From: Acidobacteriota bacterium
GTDB lineage: Bacteria; Acidobacteriota; Polarisedimenticolia; J045
Direction of reading: 5' to 3'
NCBI GenBank assembly: GCA_017994815.1
Contig: JAGOJY010000014.1
Location: forward strand, 36,148-100,147
Length of the DNA: 64,000 bases
The notes beneath the pieces were generated by a model. The model was not told the origin of the DNA, did not search any database, and saw nothing but the letters and a program-made list of their open reading frames with translations. How positions within the stretch are numbered: position 1 is the first letter of the stretch; every line of letters starts with the position of its first letter. Shown here one piece after another: positions 39,613-49,432 of the stretch. A program made the position numbers and the translations under genes.

Positions 39613-40679
39613 GCCGGGCCGGGATCGCGCCGCTCTTGGCCTTGGCCCTTCTCGCCGCGGCCTGCGAGCGCGGCGGCGGCGAGGCCAAGGTCGAATTCCG
39701 CCCGCCGGTCAGCGTGCGCGAGATCGTCGGCCAGACGGTCGAGGACCGCATCGTCGCCACCGGGACCCTGCGCGCGCCGGAGACCGCGACGCTGACCGTG
39801 CCGATCGAGGGCCAGCTGACGGTGGCGCGGGCCGGTGGCCGCCGGCTGGCCGAGGGCGACCGCGTCGCGCCGGGCCAGCTCGTGGCGACGATCACCGGCG
39901 AGGACGTGCGCGTCGCCGCGCGCACCGAGGCCAGCCAGGTGCGTTACGAGCAGGCGGACCGCGACCTCGAGTCGCGGCGCGCGCTGTTCCGCGAGGGGCT
40001 GGTGACCGAGCTGGAGGTGCGGGCGGCGGAGACCGCGCTGGCCGAGGCGCGCGCGGAGCTGGACCGCTCCCGCTACACCGAGAACCGGACCGCGCTGAGT
40101 TCGCCGATCGCGGGGATCCTGCTCAAGCTCGCGCGCGACACGCAGGGGCTGCCGCTGCCCGACGGCCAGCGCGTGCTCCCCGGGACCGTGGTGGCGCAGA
40201 TCGGCCGCACGCAACAGCTCGTCGCCGACGTCGACGTGGTCGGGCCGGACGCGCTGCGCGTGGCGGTCGGCCTGCCGGTGCGGCTGCGGCACCACGCCTG
40301 GGAGGGGAAGACCTTCGAGGGCCGCGTCGCGCGCCTCGCGCCCTCGCTCGACCCCGCGACGCGGACGTTCCGCGTCGAGATCGAGGTCGAGAACTCCGCC
40401 CAGCTCCTGCGCCCCGGCATGTTCGTCGAGGCCACGATCGTCGTGGACACCCACCGCGACGTGCCGGTCGTCCCGCGCGAAGCGGTCGTGGACCGCGACG
40501 GTCGTACCGTCGTCTTCACCGTCGAGGCGCAGCGCGCGGCGCGGCGCGAGGTCGGGCTCGGCCTCGGCGACGACGAGGTGGTCGAGGTCCGCGAGGGCGT
40601 GAAGATCGGCGAGCGCGTCGTCGTGCAGGGACACGAGACGCTGACCGACGGCCAGGCGGTCCGCGTCGGCGGGCTCTGA
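39609..40679 (+). CDS. Efflux periplasmic adaptor (membrane-fusion) lipoprotein
   Basis: This 356-residue protein starts at a GTG overlapping the previous stop. It has a lipoprotein signal with lipobox LAAAC (Cys19). The order of a membrane-fusion protein follows: a first strand block (VSVREIVGQTVEDRIVATG), a lipoyl/barrel-sandwich half, a short alpha-hairpin (about 105-150, ALFREGLVTELEVRAAETAL), the second lipoyl half (SPIAGILLKLARD), a beta-barrel (VDVVGPDALRVAVGLPV) and a membrane-proximal domain ending VVVQGHETLTDGQAV. Such adaptors join an RND pump to an outer-membrane channel. The RND gene begins 1 base after its stop. No TolC-like channel gene is in the cluster. Confidence 0.94.
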   Translation: MSRAGIAPLLALALLAAACERGGGEAKVEFRPPVSVREIVGQTVEDRIVATGTLRAPETATLTVPIEGQLTVARAGGRRLAEGDRVAPGQLVATITGEDVRVAARTEASQVRYEQADRDLESRRALFREGLVTELEVRAAETALAEARAELDRSRYTENRTALSSPIAGILLKLARDTQGLPLPDGQRVLPGTVVAQIGRTQQLVADVDVVGPDALRVAVGLPVRLRHHAWEGKTFEGRVARLAPSLDPATRTFRVEIEVENSAQLLRPGMFVEATIVVDTHRDVPVVPREAVVDRDGRTVVFTVEAQRAARREVGLGLGDDEVVEVREGVKIGERVVVQGHETLTDGQAVRVGGL

Positions 40680-40680
40680 C

Positions 40681-43600
40681 GTGGACGCCCTGGCGCGCAT
40701 GGCCGCGCGCCGGCCGGTCGCGATGGCCGTGCTCGCGGCCGCGGTGGCGATCCTGGGCTGGATCTCGTGGCGCGGCCTCTCGCGCGACCTGCTGCCGGAC
40801 GTGCACAGCCCGACGATCGTCGTCTCCGTGCGCTCCGGCGACCGCCCTCCGGTCGAGATGGAGCGGCTGTACGGCGAGGCGGTCGAGCAACGGCTGTTCG
40901 CCGTGCGCGGGATCCGCGAGATCACGCAGGTCGCGCGGACCGGGCGCCTCGTCGCGACCGTCAGCTTCGAGTGGGACGCCGACATGGACCTCGCGCTGGT
41001 CGATGTCCAGAAGGCGATCAGCCCGATCTCCGGCGATCCCGAGGTGGACGAGGTGCTGGTGCGGCGCTTCGACCCGCGGCAGGCCCCGGTGCTCAGCGTG
41101 GGGCTGATCGCACCCGCCGGCCGCCCGGACCTGGCCGAGCTGCGCCGCGTCGCGCGGCGCCAGATCGCGCCCGCGCTCGAGCGCCTGCCGGGGATCGCCG
41201 AGGTGCGCGTGCTCGGCGGCCGCGAGCGCGAGGTCCGCGTGCTCGTGGACCAGTACCTGCTCGACGCGCACGGGCTCTCCTTGGCCGAAGTCGAGCAGCG
41301 CGTGCGCGCCGCCAACGTCGACCTCAGCGCCGGCACGCTGGAGGAAGGCCCCGACGTGTACCTGGTCCGCGGGCTGTCGCGCTACCGCAGCCCGGAGGAC
41401 GTCGCGGCCGCCGTGGTGCGCTACGAGCGCGACGCCGAGGGGCGGCTCGTCGCGGTGCGCGTCGCCGACCTGGCCGAGGTCTCGGAGCAGGACAAGGAGG
41501 TCACGCACCTGGTGCTGGTCGACGGCCGCGAGGGCGTCGGGCTGTCGATCTACAAGGAAGCCGGCGCGAACACGGTCGAGGTCTCGCGCGCCGCGCGCGA
41601 GGCGCTGAAGGGGATCGGCGCCGACCTCCCCGGCGTCGAGGTGCGCGTCATCTCCGACGAGGCGACGCTGGTCGAGGACTCGCTGGGCGAGCTGCAGTCG
41701 GCGGTGATCGTCGGCGTGCTCCTGACCGTGGCGATGCTGGTGGTCTTCCTGCGCTCGGCGGGGCCGACCCTGATCATCGCCACCGCCGTGCCGGTCTCGC
41801 TGTTGGCGACGACGCTGTTCATGGGGCTCGCCGAGCAGAGCCTGAACCTGATGACGCTGGCCGGGCTGGCGCTCGGGGCCGGCAACTTCGTCGACAATTC
41901 GATCGTCGTGGTGGAGAGCATCTTCCGCCGCCTGCAGCGCGGCGAGCCGGTCCTCGAGGCCGCGGCGGGCGGCACGGCCGAGGTCGGCGGCGCGATCGCC
42001 TCGAGTACGCTCACCACCTGCATCGTGTTCCTGCCGGTGATCTTCGTGCAGGGCCTCGCGGCGCGGCTGGTCGAGGGGCTGGCCTTCGCCGTCGTCGTCT
42101 CGATGCTGGCGGCGCTGGCCGTGGCGGTGCTGCTGATCCCGGCGCTCGCGCGCTGGCTCCTGCCGCGGCACGGCGCACGCGCTCTCGACCCGGGGATCGG
42201 CGTCACCGAGAGCGCCGTGCGCTGGCTCCTGCGCCGGCCGCTGACCGTCGTCCTCGTGTCGGCGCTCGCCGTCGCGCTGGGCCTGCTCTGGATCTCGCGG
42301 CTCGGCACGGAGCTGCTGCCGCCCGCCGACCCGCGGCAGTTCGTCGTGCGCCTCGTCGGCCCCGCGGGCTGGCGCGCGGCGACCACCGCGCGCGCCGCGG
42401 CCGCGATCGAAGGCGTGCTGCGCGAGGCGGCCGGCGGGGGCGTCGAGGCGGTGATGGCCGAGGTCGGCCGCGTCCCGGAGGATGACCGGCTGATCACCGA
42501 GGAGAACAACGAGGAAAACACCGCGCGATTGGTGGTGCGGCTCGCGCCGGGCGGGCGCGACGCGCGCGAGCTGGTCGCGGCGGCGGCGCCGGCCGTGGCG
42601 CAAATCCCCGGCCTCGAGACGTCGTGGGAGGTCGGCGTGTCGGCGCTGGCGCGGGCCCTCGGCACCTCCGGCCCGCCGATCTCGGTCGAGATCAGCGGCC
42701 CCTCGCTGGAGGCGCTGCGCCGCGGCGCGCGCGGCGTGCAGGAGGAGCTGGCCCGGCTGCCCGAGCTGTGGAACGTGCGCTCGTCGCTCGAGGGCGGCCC
42801 CCCGGAGCTGCGCGTCGAGCTGGACCGCGCGCTGGCCGGCGCGGCCGGCGTGGACCTCGACACGCTCGCGGCGCCGCTGGAGGCGGCGCTCGACGGCCGG
42901 CGCGTGACGGTCGTCACCACCGGCGACGAGGAGAAGGACGTCGTGCTGCGCACGCGGGCGGTCCGCCGCGAGGACCTGTTGAAGGTCCCGCTGGCGATGC
43001 CCGGCGGCGGCCGGCTGGCGCTCGGCGACATCGCGCGGCTCGTGCCGGAGGAGGGCGCGCGCGAGATCTACCGCCGCGACCAGCGCCGCGTGGCGCGGGT
43101 GAACGCGCGGATCGCGCCCGGCGCGGACTTCCCGGCCGCCTCGCGCGCGGTGCGGGCCGCGCTGGCGCAGACCGAGCTGCCGGCCGGCCTGCGGGCGCGG
43201 CTGGTGGGCGAGGAGGAAGAGCGCGACCGCACGATCCGCCAGCTCGCGCTCGCGGCCGGGCTGGCGCTGCTGCTCGTGTTCTTCGTGCTCGCCGGGACGT
43301 TCGAGTCGCTGGTCCACCCGCTGACGGTGCTGTCGGCCGTGCCGCTGGCCCTGCTCGGCGTGGCGCTCGCGCTCGGCCCGCTCGGCCAGCCGATCGGCGT
43401 CATGGCGATGCTCGGGCTGATCGTGCTGGTCGGCGTGGCGGTCAACGACGCGATCCTGCTCGTCGACGCCGCGCAGCGCTTCCGCGCGGAGGGCCTGCCG
43501 CGCGACGAGGCGCTGGTGCGCGCGGCCGGCACGCGCCTGCGGCCGATCCTGATGACCTCGCTGACCACGATCCTCGCGCTGTTGCCGCTGGCGTTCGGCG

Positions 43601-43734
43601 GCACCGACGCCGCGCGGCTGCGCATGCCGCTCGCGCTGACCGTCATCGGCGGGATGGTCACGTCCACCATCGGCTCGCTGCTCGTGACGCCCTGCCTGTA
43701 CAAGGTGCTCGACCGGCGCCGCAGGGAGACATGA
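40681..43734 (+). CDS. RND efflux permease (first of two)
   Basis: This 1017-residue inner-membrane pump has the RND layout: an N-terminal helix (17-33), a large periplasmic loop, a helix bundle, a second loop and a second bundle. FVDNSIVVVE in helix 4 has Asp405 with Asn406 where AcrB has an Asp pair. Helix 10 reads VAVNDAILLVD, with Asn922 in place of the AcrB lysine; both are common in non-AcrB RND families. The periplasmic part includes LGGREREVRVLVDQYLL and GPPISVEISGPSLEALRRG. A GTG start is used at 40681. The stop overlaps the start of the RND-ABC fusion (ATGA), so the two pump subunits are likely made together, perhaps as a hetero-oligomer like MdtBC. Confidence 0.95.
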   Translation: MDALARMAARRPVAMAVLAAAVAILGWISWRGLSRDLLPDVHSPTIVVSVRSGDRPPVEMERLYGEAVEQRLFAVRGIREITQVARTGRLVATVSFEWDADMDLALVDVQKAISPISGDPEVDEVLVRRFDPRQAPVLSVGLIAPAGRPDLAELRRVARRQIAPALERLPGIAEVRVLGGREREVRVLVDQYLLDAHGLSLAEVEQRVRAANVDLSAGTLEEGPDVYLVRGLSRYRSPEDVAAAVVRYERDAEGRLVAVRVADLAEVSEQDKEVTHLVLVDGREGVGLSIYKEAGANTVEVSRAAREALKGIGADLPGVEVRVISDEATLVEDSLGELQSAVIVGVLLTVAMLVVFLRSAGPTLIIATAVPVSLLATTLFMGLAEQSLNLMTLAGLALGAGNFVDNSIVVVESIFRRLQRGEPVLEAAAGGTAEVGGAIASSTLTTCIVFLPVIFVQGLAARLVEGLAFAVVVSMLAALAVAVLLIPALARWLLPRHGARALDPGIGVTESAVRWLLRRPLTVVLVSALAVALGLLWISRLGTELLPPADPRQFVVRLVGPAGWRAATTARAAAAIEGVLREAAGGGVEAVMAEVGRVPEDDRLITEENNEENTARLVVRLAPGGRDARELVAAAAPAVAQIPGLETSWEVGVSALARALGTSGPPISVEISGPSLEALRRGARGVQEELARLPELWNVRSSLEGGPPELRVELDRALAGAAGVDLDTLAAPLEAALDGRRVTVVTTGDEEKDVVLRTRAVRREDLLKVPLAMPGGGRLALGDIARLVPEEGAREIYRRDQRRVARVNARIAPGADFPAASRAVRAALAQTELPAGLRARLVGEEEERDRTIRQLALAAGLALLLVFFVLAGTFESLVHPLTVLSAVPLALLGVALALGPLGQPIGVMAMLGLIVLVGVAVNDAILLVDAAQRFRAEGLPRDEALVRAAGTRLRPILMTSLTTILALLPLAFGGTDAARLRMPLALTVIGGMVTSTIGSLLVTPCLYKVLDRRRRET

Positions 43735-46700
43735 GGACCGATCTCCCCGTCCGCCGCCCCGTCGCCGCCAGCATGTTCTTCATCGCGCTGGCGCTGCTCG
43801 GGATCGGCGCCTGGTTCCGCCTGCCGATCGAGCTGATCCCGCCGCTCGAGGGGGACGAGCTGTACGTCAACTTCTTCCGGCCCGGCTCCGAGCCGGAGCT
43901 GGTGGAACAGGAGCTGTTGCTGCCGCTGGAGGCGCTGGTCTCGGAGCTGCCGGACGTCAAGGAGACCTGGGGCGAGGTGCACGGCTCGGCCGGGACGTTC
44001 CGCGTCCAGTTCGAGCGCGGCACCGACCTCAAGGTGCGCGAGCTGGAGCTGCGGCGCGTCGCCGGCGAGCTGGCGCGGCGCCAGCCGCGCGGGTCGTTCG
44101 TCGACGTGTCGAGCCTCGACCTGGAAATGCTCAGCCGGTTCGTGATGGTGATCCAGGTCTCCGGCGGCGGCGCCGGCGCCGAGATGCTGCGCGACGTCGT
44201 CGACGAGCGGATCGAGCCGCGCATCGCCAGCGTGCCGGGCGTGGCGCGCGTCATGCCGATGGGCGGCGCGCCGCTCGAGGTCACCGTGCGGCTCGACCCG
44301 GAGCGCTGCGCCGAGCTGGGATTGCGGCCCGAGCAGGCGGTCGCGGCGCTCTCGTCCGCGGTGCGCCGGCTGCGCTACGCCGGGAGCGTGCGCGAGGGGC
44401 CGGAGCGGGTCGCCATCGTCGTCGACGGCCGTCCCGGCGGCGTCGCGGCGCTGGCCGAACTGCCGCTGTTCCCGGGCCGGCCGATCCTGCTGCGCCACGT
44501 GGCGACGGTCGAGATGGGCGCCGCGCGGCAGGAGAACGCGTTCCGCGTCAACGGCCAGCCGGCGGTCGGGCTGATGGTCTTCAAGGACGAGGCGGCGAAC
44601 CTCGTCCGCGCCGGGCGCGACCTGCGCCGTCGCCTGGCGGAGCTGCGCGAGGAGTTCGCGCCGCACGGGATCGGCTTCGAAGTCAGCTTCGACGCGGCGG
44701 AGGTCGTCGAGAAGCAGATCCGCCGCCTGCAGAAGCTGGCGCTGTCCGGGTTCCTGATCGCGCTGGCGGTGCTCCTGGCGTTCCTGCGCCAGTGGCGGGC
44801 GGTCGCCGTCGTCGGCGTGGCGGTCCCGGTCAGCCTGCTCTGCGCGCTCGGCCTGCTGCTCCTTTTCGGCCAGTCGATCAACCTGATCACGCTGTTCGGC
44901 CTCGCCGTCGCGGTCGGCATGCTCGTCGACAACAGCATCGTGATCTACGAGGCGGTGCAGCGCCTGCTCGAGCGCGGCGCGAGCCGCGACCGCGCCGCGA
45001 GCGAGAGCGTGCGGCGCACGCTGCGCGCGATCCTGGCCGCGACCGCGACCAATGCGATCGTGTTCGTGCCGCTGCTATTCGCCGACCTCGGCGCAATGCA
45101 GCGCGGGCTGGTCGAGATCCTGGCCCTCGCGCTGGTGCTGCCACAGGTCGGCTCGGTCCTGGTCGCGGTCGGCCTCGTGCCGCTGCTCGCGCACCGGCTG
45201 GCCGCGCCCGCCGCCGCGGCGGCGCTCGCGGCGCGGTTGCGCCGGCGGATGGCGTTCGCGGGGATGTCGCCGCCCGACCGCGGGCGCGAGCTGTTCGGCG
45301 GCCTGTTGTCCGTCGCGCTGCGCACGCCCGGCGTGTGGCTGGCCGGCACCGCGGTCGCCGTGTTCCTCACGGCGCTGTTCGCGGTGCCGTTCCTCGCGGC
45401 GGGGGCCGGCACCGGCCGCGAGTCGGCGCAGGCCGACACCGTCCGGCTCGAAGTCGTGCTGCCCGGTGGGTCCTCGCTGGAGGCCGCGACGGAGAAGTTC
45501 GCGGCGCTCGAACGCGTCGTGCAGGGGCGCGCCGGGATCGAGCGGGTGGAGAGCGCGGTCCAGGAGGACGGCGGCTCGTTGACCGTGTACCTCGTCGAGC
45601 GCGAACGCCGGCCGCGCGCGGTCAGCGCGGCGGCGGTCCGCGAGCAGCTGCACGCCGCCGCGCGCGAGATCGAGGGCCTCGAGCTGCGCGCGCCGGGCGA
45701 GGGCGGGACGGGCGGCGGGCAGGCGGGGGAAGGCCCGGGCGCGCTCCTCGGCCAGGCCGCCGCGGAGGTCGTCGTCTCGGGGCCGGACGCGGCGCAGCTG
45801 CGCGACGTCGGGCGCGAACTGCAGGCGCGGCTGCAGTCGGTGCCGGAGATCGCCTGGGCCAGCGTCTCGGGACGCGAGGGGGTCGACGAGCTGCAGGTGC
45901 TGGCCGACCCGCGCGCGCTCGCGGCGAGCGGGCTGACGGCCGACGAGGTGCTCCCGGCGCTCGGCGCGCTGCGGCGCGAGGGGGTCGAGCTGACGACCGG
46001 GATGACGCTGTCGAGCGGGCGCGAGATCCCGGTCGTGGTCCGCCGCGCGGGCCGCGAGGACACATCGCGCCGCGACCTGTCGCGCCTGCCGGTGACGGTC
46101 GGCAGCGCGGTGCTGCCGCTCGCGGCGCTGGCCGACGTGCGCGAGGTCCCGGCGCCACCGGCGATCCAGCACCACGACGGGCGGCGCGAGGTCCGCGTCG
46201 CCTACAGGCTCGGCAGCGCGGCCCCGGCCTCGGGGCCGGCGCGCATCGAACTGGAGCAGCGGATCAAGGACCAGCTGCGGCAGGCGCACCGCCCGGCCGG
46301 CACGACGATCGAAACGCCGAGCGAGGAAGAGGCGCTGGACTGGTTCCGCAAGATCCTCGGCCCGGCGGTGCTTCTGCTGTTCGGCCTTTTGGCCCTGGTG
46401 TTCGAGTCGTTGACGCTCCCGCTGCTGGTGCTGGTCGCGCTGCCGCTGACGCTGATCGGCGCGACGTGGGGGCTGATCTTCTCCGGCCTGCCGGCCGACA
46501 TGATGGCGCTGGTCGGCGCGATCGCGCTGATGGGGCTGACCGTCAACCCGGCGATCCTGCTCGTGGACCGGATGCAGGAGCGGGCGCGCAAGGGCGCGAG
46601 CGCGGGCGCGGCGGCGCTCGCCGCGGTGCGCGAGCGCACGCGGCCGGTGTTGATGACGACGTGCACGACGATCGCCGGCCTGTGGCCGCTCGCGCTGGCG

Positions 46701-48500
46701 ACAGGCGAGGAAAACGAGATCTGGCCGCCGTTCGCGACGGTGGTGATGGGCGGGCTCGTCACCTCGACGCTCCTGACGCTGCTCGTCGTGCCGGTCGGGT
46801 TCGTGCTGCTGTCGCGGCTGGACTCGCTGCTCGGGCGGCTCGGCCCGTACGTCGTGCTGGCGTGGGGGCTGGTCACCACCGCCGTGATCTGGCCGCTGGT
46901 CCAGTTCGAGCTGCTGACGTCGCTGACGTGGCAGATCATCACGACCGCGCTCGTGGGTGGCCTCTTGCTCGGCGTGATCGTCCTCGTCTTCCGGCGCACG
47001 CGGCTGCCGGAGCCGGCGGCCGAGGACGGCGCCCCGCCGCCGCTCGAGGTGCGCTTCTTGCACAAGACGTACGGCCTGCCGGGGCCGGTGGCGCAGGCCT
47101 GGCGGCTGCCGGAGGACTTCGCCCGGCGCGTGCTCGCGCGCGGCGGGCGGCCGTTCGATCCGCCGGCGGTCCGCGCGCGGCTGGTCCCGCTGGCGATGCT
47201 CCTCGCCGGTGCGGTCTACCTGTCGCTGTCGCTGCAGACCGCGTTCTGGCGCATGGCGTTCTTTTTGCTCGCGGGCGCGCTCGCGGCGCACGCCGCGCGC
47301 GAGGTGCGCCGCGCGCGGGGCCACGCCGACGACCTGGGCCGGCCGCTGCCGGGCGGCGTCGAGCAGGTCCTCGCGGCGCTCGCGCCGTGGCTGGCGCTGC
47401 TCGCGATCGCGTGGCTCCTGCCGAACGTGCGCTGGGGCTGGCTCGCGGCGCTCGCCGTGGCGATCGCGCTCGCGCAGTACGGGCGCCGCACGGCGGTCCG
47501 GGTCGCGCGCGGCGCGATCCCGGACTGGGTCCCGGAGGGACGGCTGCGGCGCGCGCGCACGCTGTGGCGCCGCGCGGCGCGACGGGTGTTCGGCCTCGAC
47601 CTGCCGCGGCGCGAGGTGCCGGCGATCGCGGGGATCGAGTTCCGCGCCGCGCGCGGGATGATCGGCGTCCTCGGCCCGAACGGCGCCGGCAAGACGACCG
47701 TCTTGCGCATCGTGGCCGGGATCCTCGACCCGTCGCGCGGCCGCGCGACGCTGGGCGGCGTGCCGCTGGCGCTGATCCGGCGGCACCTCGCGCGCTGGGT
47801 CGGCTACCTGCCGCAGGACTACGGGCTGCCGAACGAGCTGACCGGGCGCGAGTACCTCGACTACTACGCGCTGCTCTACGGCCTCGAGCCGCGCGCGCTG
47901 CGCGAGGAGCGGATCGCGCGGCTCCTGGACGAGGTCGGCCTGGCGCAGCGGCAGGACGAGCGCATCGGGGCCTACTCGGGCGGCATGCGCCAGCGCCTCG
48001 CGGTCGCCCGCACGCTGCTGCGGCTCCCCCCGGTCATCATCGTCGACGAGCCGACGGTCGGTCTCGACCCGCGCGAGAGGATCCGCTTCCGCAACCTCCT
48101 CGGGCGCCTCGCCGAGGGCCGCGTGGTGCTGTTCTCCACGCACGTCGTCGAGGACGTCGCCGTGGCGTGCGAGCGCGTGCTCGTGCTCTCGCGCGGGCGG
48201 CTCGTGTTCGACGGCCCGCCCGAGGGGCTGGCCCGCTTCGGCGAGGGCCACGCCTGGAGCGTGCGCCTCGCCCCGGGCGAGGCCGTGCCGCCGGACGCGC
48301 TGGTGGTAGACCAGGTCCCGGAGGCCGACGGCACCGCGCGGGCGCGCGTGCTCTGCGCCCGGCGGCCGCTCGACAGCGCGGAGCCGATCGCGCCGACGCT
48401 GGAGGACGGTTACCTGACGCTCGTCGGGGCCGGGGGAATGGTCGCGGGCGCCACCGGGCTGGCCGCGGCGGGGGGCACGCCGGGGGTGCGCCATGCGTGA
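43731..48500 (+). CDS. RND permease fused to a complete ABC ATPase (hybrid transporter)
   Basis: The protein has 1589 residues in one uninterrupted frame. Residues 1 to about 1036 are a full RND permease, with LVDNSIVIYE in helix 4 (Asp400/Asn401) and TVNPAILLVD in helix 10 (Asn939/Pro940). Two more hydrophobic helices follow (about 1040-1092). LEVRFLHKTYG (1105-1115) looks like the first strand of an ABC domain. Then come about 180 residues with roughly four membrane helices, and the ABC domain resumes at VPAIAGIEF (1296-1304). Walker A is GPNGAGKT (1315-1322), the signature YSGGM (1415-1419), Walker B VIIVDEP (1435-1441) and the H-loop His1471, all intact. The C-terminal tail resembles ABC-2 ATPases (APTLEDGYL-like). 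The ABC-2 permease gene overlaps it by 8 bases. Confidence 0.93.
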   Translation: MRTDLPVRRPVAASMFFIALALLGIGAWFRLPIELIPPLEGDELYVNFFRPGSEPELVEQELLLPLEALVSELPDVKETWGEVHGSAGTFRVQFERGTDLKVRELELRRVAGELARRQPRGSFVDVSSLDLEMLSRFVMVIQVSGGGAGAEMLRDVVDERIEPRIASVPGVARVMPMGGAPLEVTVRLDPERCAELGLRPEQAVAALSSAVRRLRYAGSVREGPERVAIVVDGRPGGVAALAELPLFPGRPILLRHVATVEMGAARQENAFRVNGQPAVGLMVFKDEAANLVRAGRDLRRRLAELREEFAPHGIGFEVSFDAAEVVEKQIRRLQKLALSGFLIALAVLLAFLRQWRAVAVVGVAVPVSLLCALGLLLLFGQSINLITLFGLAVAVGMLVDNSIVIYEAVQRLLERGASRDRAASESVRRTLRAILAATATNAIVFVPLLFADLGAMQRGLVEILALALVLPQVGSVLVAVGLVPLLAHRLAAPAAAAALAARLRRRMAFAGMSPPDRGRELFGGLLSVALRTPGVWLAGTAVAVFLTALFAVPFLAAGAGTGRESAQADTVRLEVVLPGGSSLEAATEKFAALERVVQGRAGIERVESAVQEDGGSLTVYLVERERRPRAVSAAAVREQLHAAAREIEGLELRAPGEGGTGGGQAGEGPGALLGQAAAEVVVSGPDAAQLRDVGRELQARLQSVPEIAWASVSGREGVDELQVLADPRALAASGLTADEVLPALGALRREGVELTTGMTLSSGREIPVVVRRAGREDTSRRDLSRLPVTVGSAVLPLAALADVREVPAPPAIQHHDGRREVRVAYRLGSAAPASGPARIELEQRIKDQLRQAHRPAGTTIETPSEEEALDWFRKILGPAVLLLFGLLALVFESLTLPLLVLVALPLTLIGATWGLIFSGLPADMMALVGAIALMGLTVNPAILLVDRMQERARKGASAGAAALAAVRERTRPVLMTTCTTIAGLWPLALATGEENEIWPPFATVVMGGLVTSTLLTLLVVPVGFVLLSRLDSLLGRLGPYVVLAWGLVTTAVIWPLVQFELLTSLTWQIITTALVGGLLLGVIVLVFRRTRLPEPAAEDGAPPPLEVRFLHKTYGLPGPVAQAWRLPEDFARRVLARGGRPFDPPAVRARLVPLAMLLAGAVYLSLSLQTAFWRMAFFLLAGALAAHAAREVRRARGHADDLGRPLPGGVEQVLAALAPWLALLAIAWLLPNVRWGWLAALAVAIALAQYGRRTAVRVARGAIPDWVPEGRLRRARTLWRRAARRVFGLDLPRREVPAIAGIEFRAARGMIGVLGPNGAGKTTVLRIVAGILDPSRGRATLGGVPLALIRRHLARWVGYLPQDYGLPNELTGREYLDYYALLYGLEPRALREERIARLLDEVGLAQRQDERIGAYSGGMRQRLAVARTLLRLPPVIIVDEPTVGLDPRERIRFRNLLGRLAEGRVVLFSTHVVEDVAVACERVLVLSRGRLVFDGPPEGLARFGEGHAWSVRLAPGEAVPPDALVVDQVPEADGTARARVLCARRPLDSAEPIAPTLEDGYLTLVGAGGMVAGATGLAAAGGTPGVRHA

Positions 48501-49203
48501 CCTCCTCGCGCGCCCGCGCGACGCGGCGCGGCTGCTGCTCGTCTCGGCGCGGCTCGTCGCGGGCCGCCGTTTCTACGTGGCGCTGCTGCTCCCGTTGGCC
48601 TGGCCGCTGTACCTGTTCGTCTACGCGCTTCTGGGCGGCGGGGAAGGGGAGCCCTACTCGCCGGTCCACGCGCAGAACCTCGTGATCGGCTTCCCTTTGG
48701 CCATGCTCGCGATCGGGCTCGGCGTGCGGATCATCGCCGCCGACGCCGAGCGGCGCACGCTGGAGATCGCGTACACCGTGCCCGGCGGCGCGAGCAAGGC
48801 CTGGCTGTTCAAGTCCGCGGCGGCGCTGCTGTTGCTGCTCGCGGCCGAGGCACTGCTCGCTGTCGCGGCGCTGGTGTTCTTCACCGACTTCCCGCCCGGC
48901 GCCCTGTACGGCGCGCTGCAGGCGGCGATGTTCTACTTCGCGGTGGCGATGGCGCTGTCGACGCTGTTCCGCGGCGAGATCACCGGCTCGTTGGCCAGCG
49001 CCGTCGTGCTTGCCTTCGGGCTGCTCCTGTCCGACGCGCGCGTGCGCTTCTCGCCGTTCTGGAACCCGCTCACGCTGCGCGAGGCCGACCCGGCCGAGCT
49101 GTTCGCGTGGACCCTGCAGAACAGGGTGGGGTTCGTGCTGGCGATCGCGGGGCTGTTCGCCCTGACCTTCGGCCGCGCCGAGCGCCGCGAGAAAATGCTC
49201 TGA
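48493..49203 (+). CDS. ABC-2 type permease subunit
   Basis: This 236-residue membrane protein has about six hydrophobic segments (for example VALLLPLAWPLYLFVYALL near 30, FPLAMLAIGLGVRIIAA near 75, SAAALLLLLAAEALLAVAALVFF near 110, and VGFVLAIAGLFALTF near 215). ADAERRTLEIAYTVPGGASKAWLFK is the cytosolic motif found after helix 2 in ABC-2 permeases. It overlaps the RND-ABC fusion gene by 8 bases and is the natural partner of that ATPase. It closes the cluster. The 229 bases that follow (49204-49432) have visibly lower GC and contain no gene or clear terminator that I can support. Confidence 0.88.
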   Translation: MRDLLARPRDAARLLLVSARLVAGRRFYVALLLPLAWPLYLFVYALLGGGEGEPYSPVHAQNLVIGFPLAMLAIGLGVRIIAADAERRTLEIAYTVPGGASKAWLFKSAAALLLLLAAEALLAVAALVFFTDFPPGALYGALQAAMFYFAVAMALSTLFRGEITGSLASAVVLAFGLLLSDARVRFSPFWNPLTLREADPAELFAWTLQNRVGFVLAIAGLFALTFGRAERREKML

Positions 49204-49432
49204 CGTCCCGCGCGCTCCGCGGCGCCGACCGCCGCCGGCCGCCGGATCAACACCTCCGCAATTCAGATTCCGCGCAACCCGCCGAGCCGCAAGGAAGAAC
49301 CCGCAGAACAAGAACGACTGACCGAGCGACCTGAAGATGCGACACCTTCGTCTCGACACCAGTTGACAATCACAGTTGTCGCTAACCAAGAGAGTGCGAC
49401 CGGCATAACGAGCAGCAACGCCCTGCTCACCA

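Noticed and set aside
40681..48500. Loss of the AcrB-type helix-10 lysine in both RND subunits as proof that they are not proton-driven
   Set aside because: Asn at this position is common in other RND families that are believed to use ion gradients, so it is not evidence by itself.
44792..48685. Long Arg/Ala-rich open frame overlapping the RND-ABC fusion in another frame
   Set aside because: The product is a low-complexity shadow of the real frame and matches nothing.
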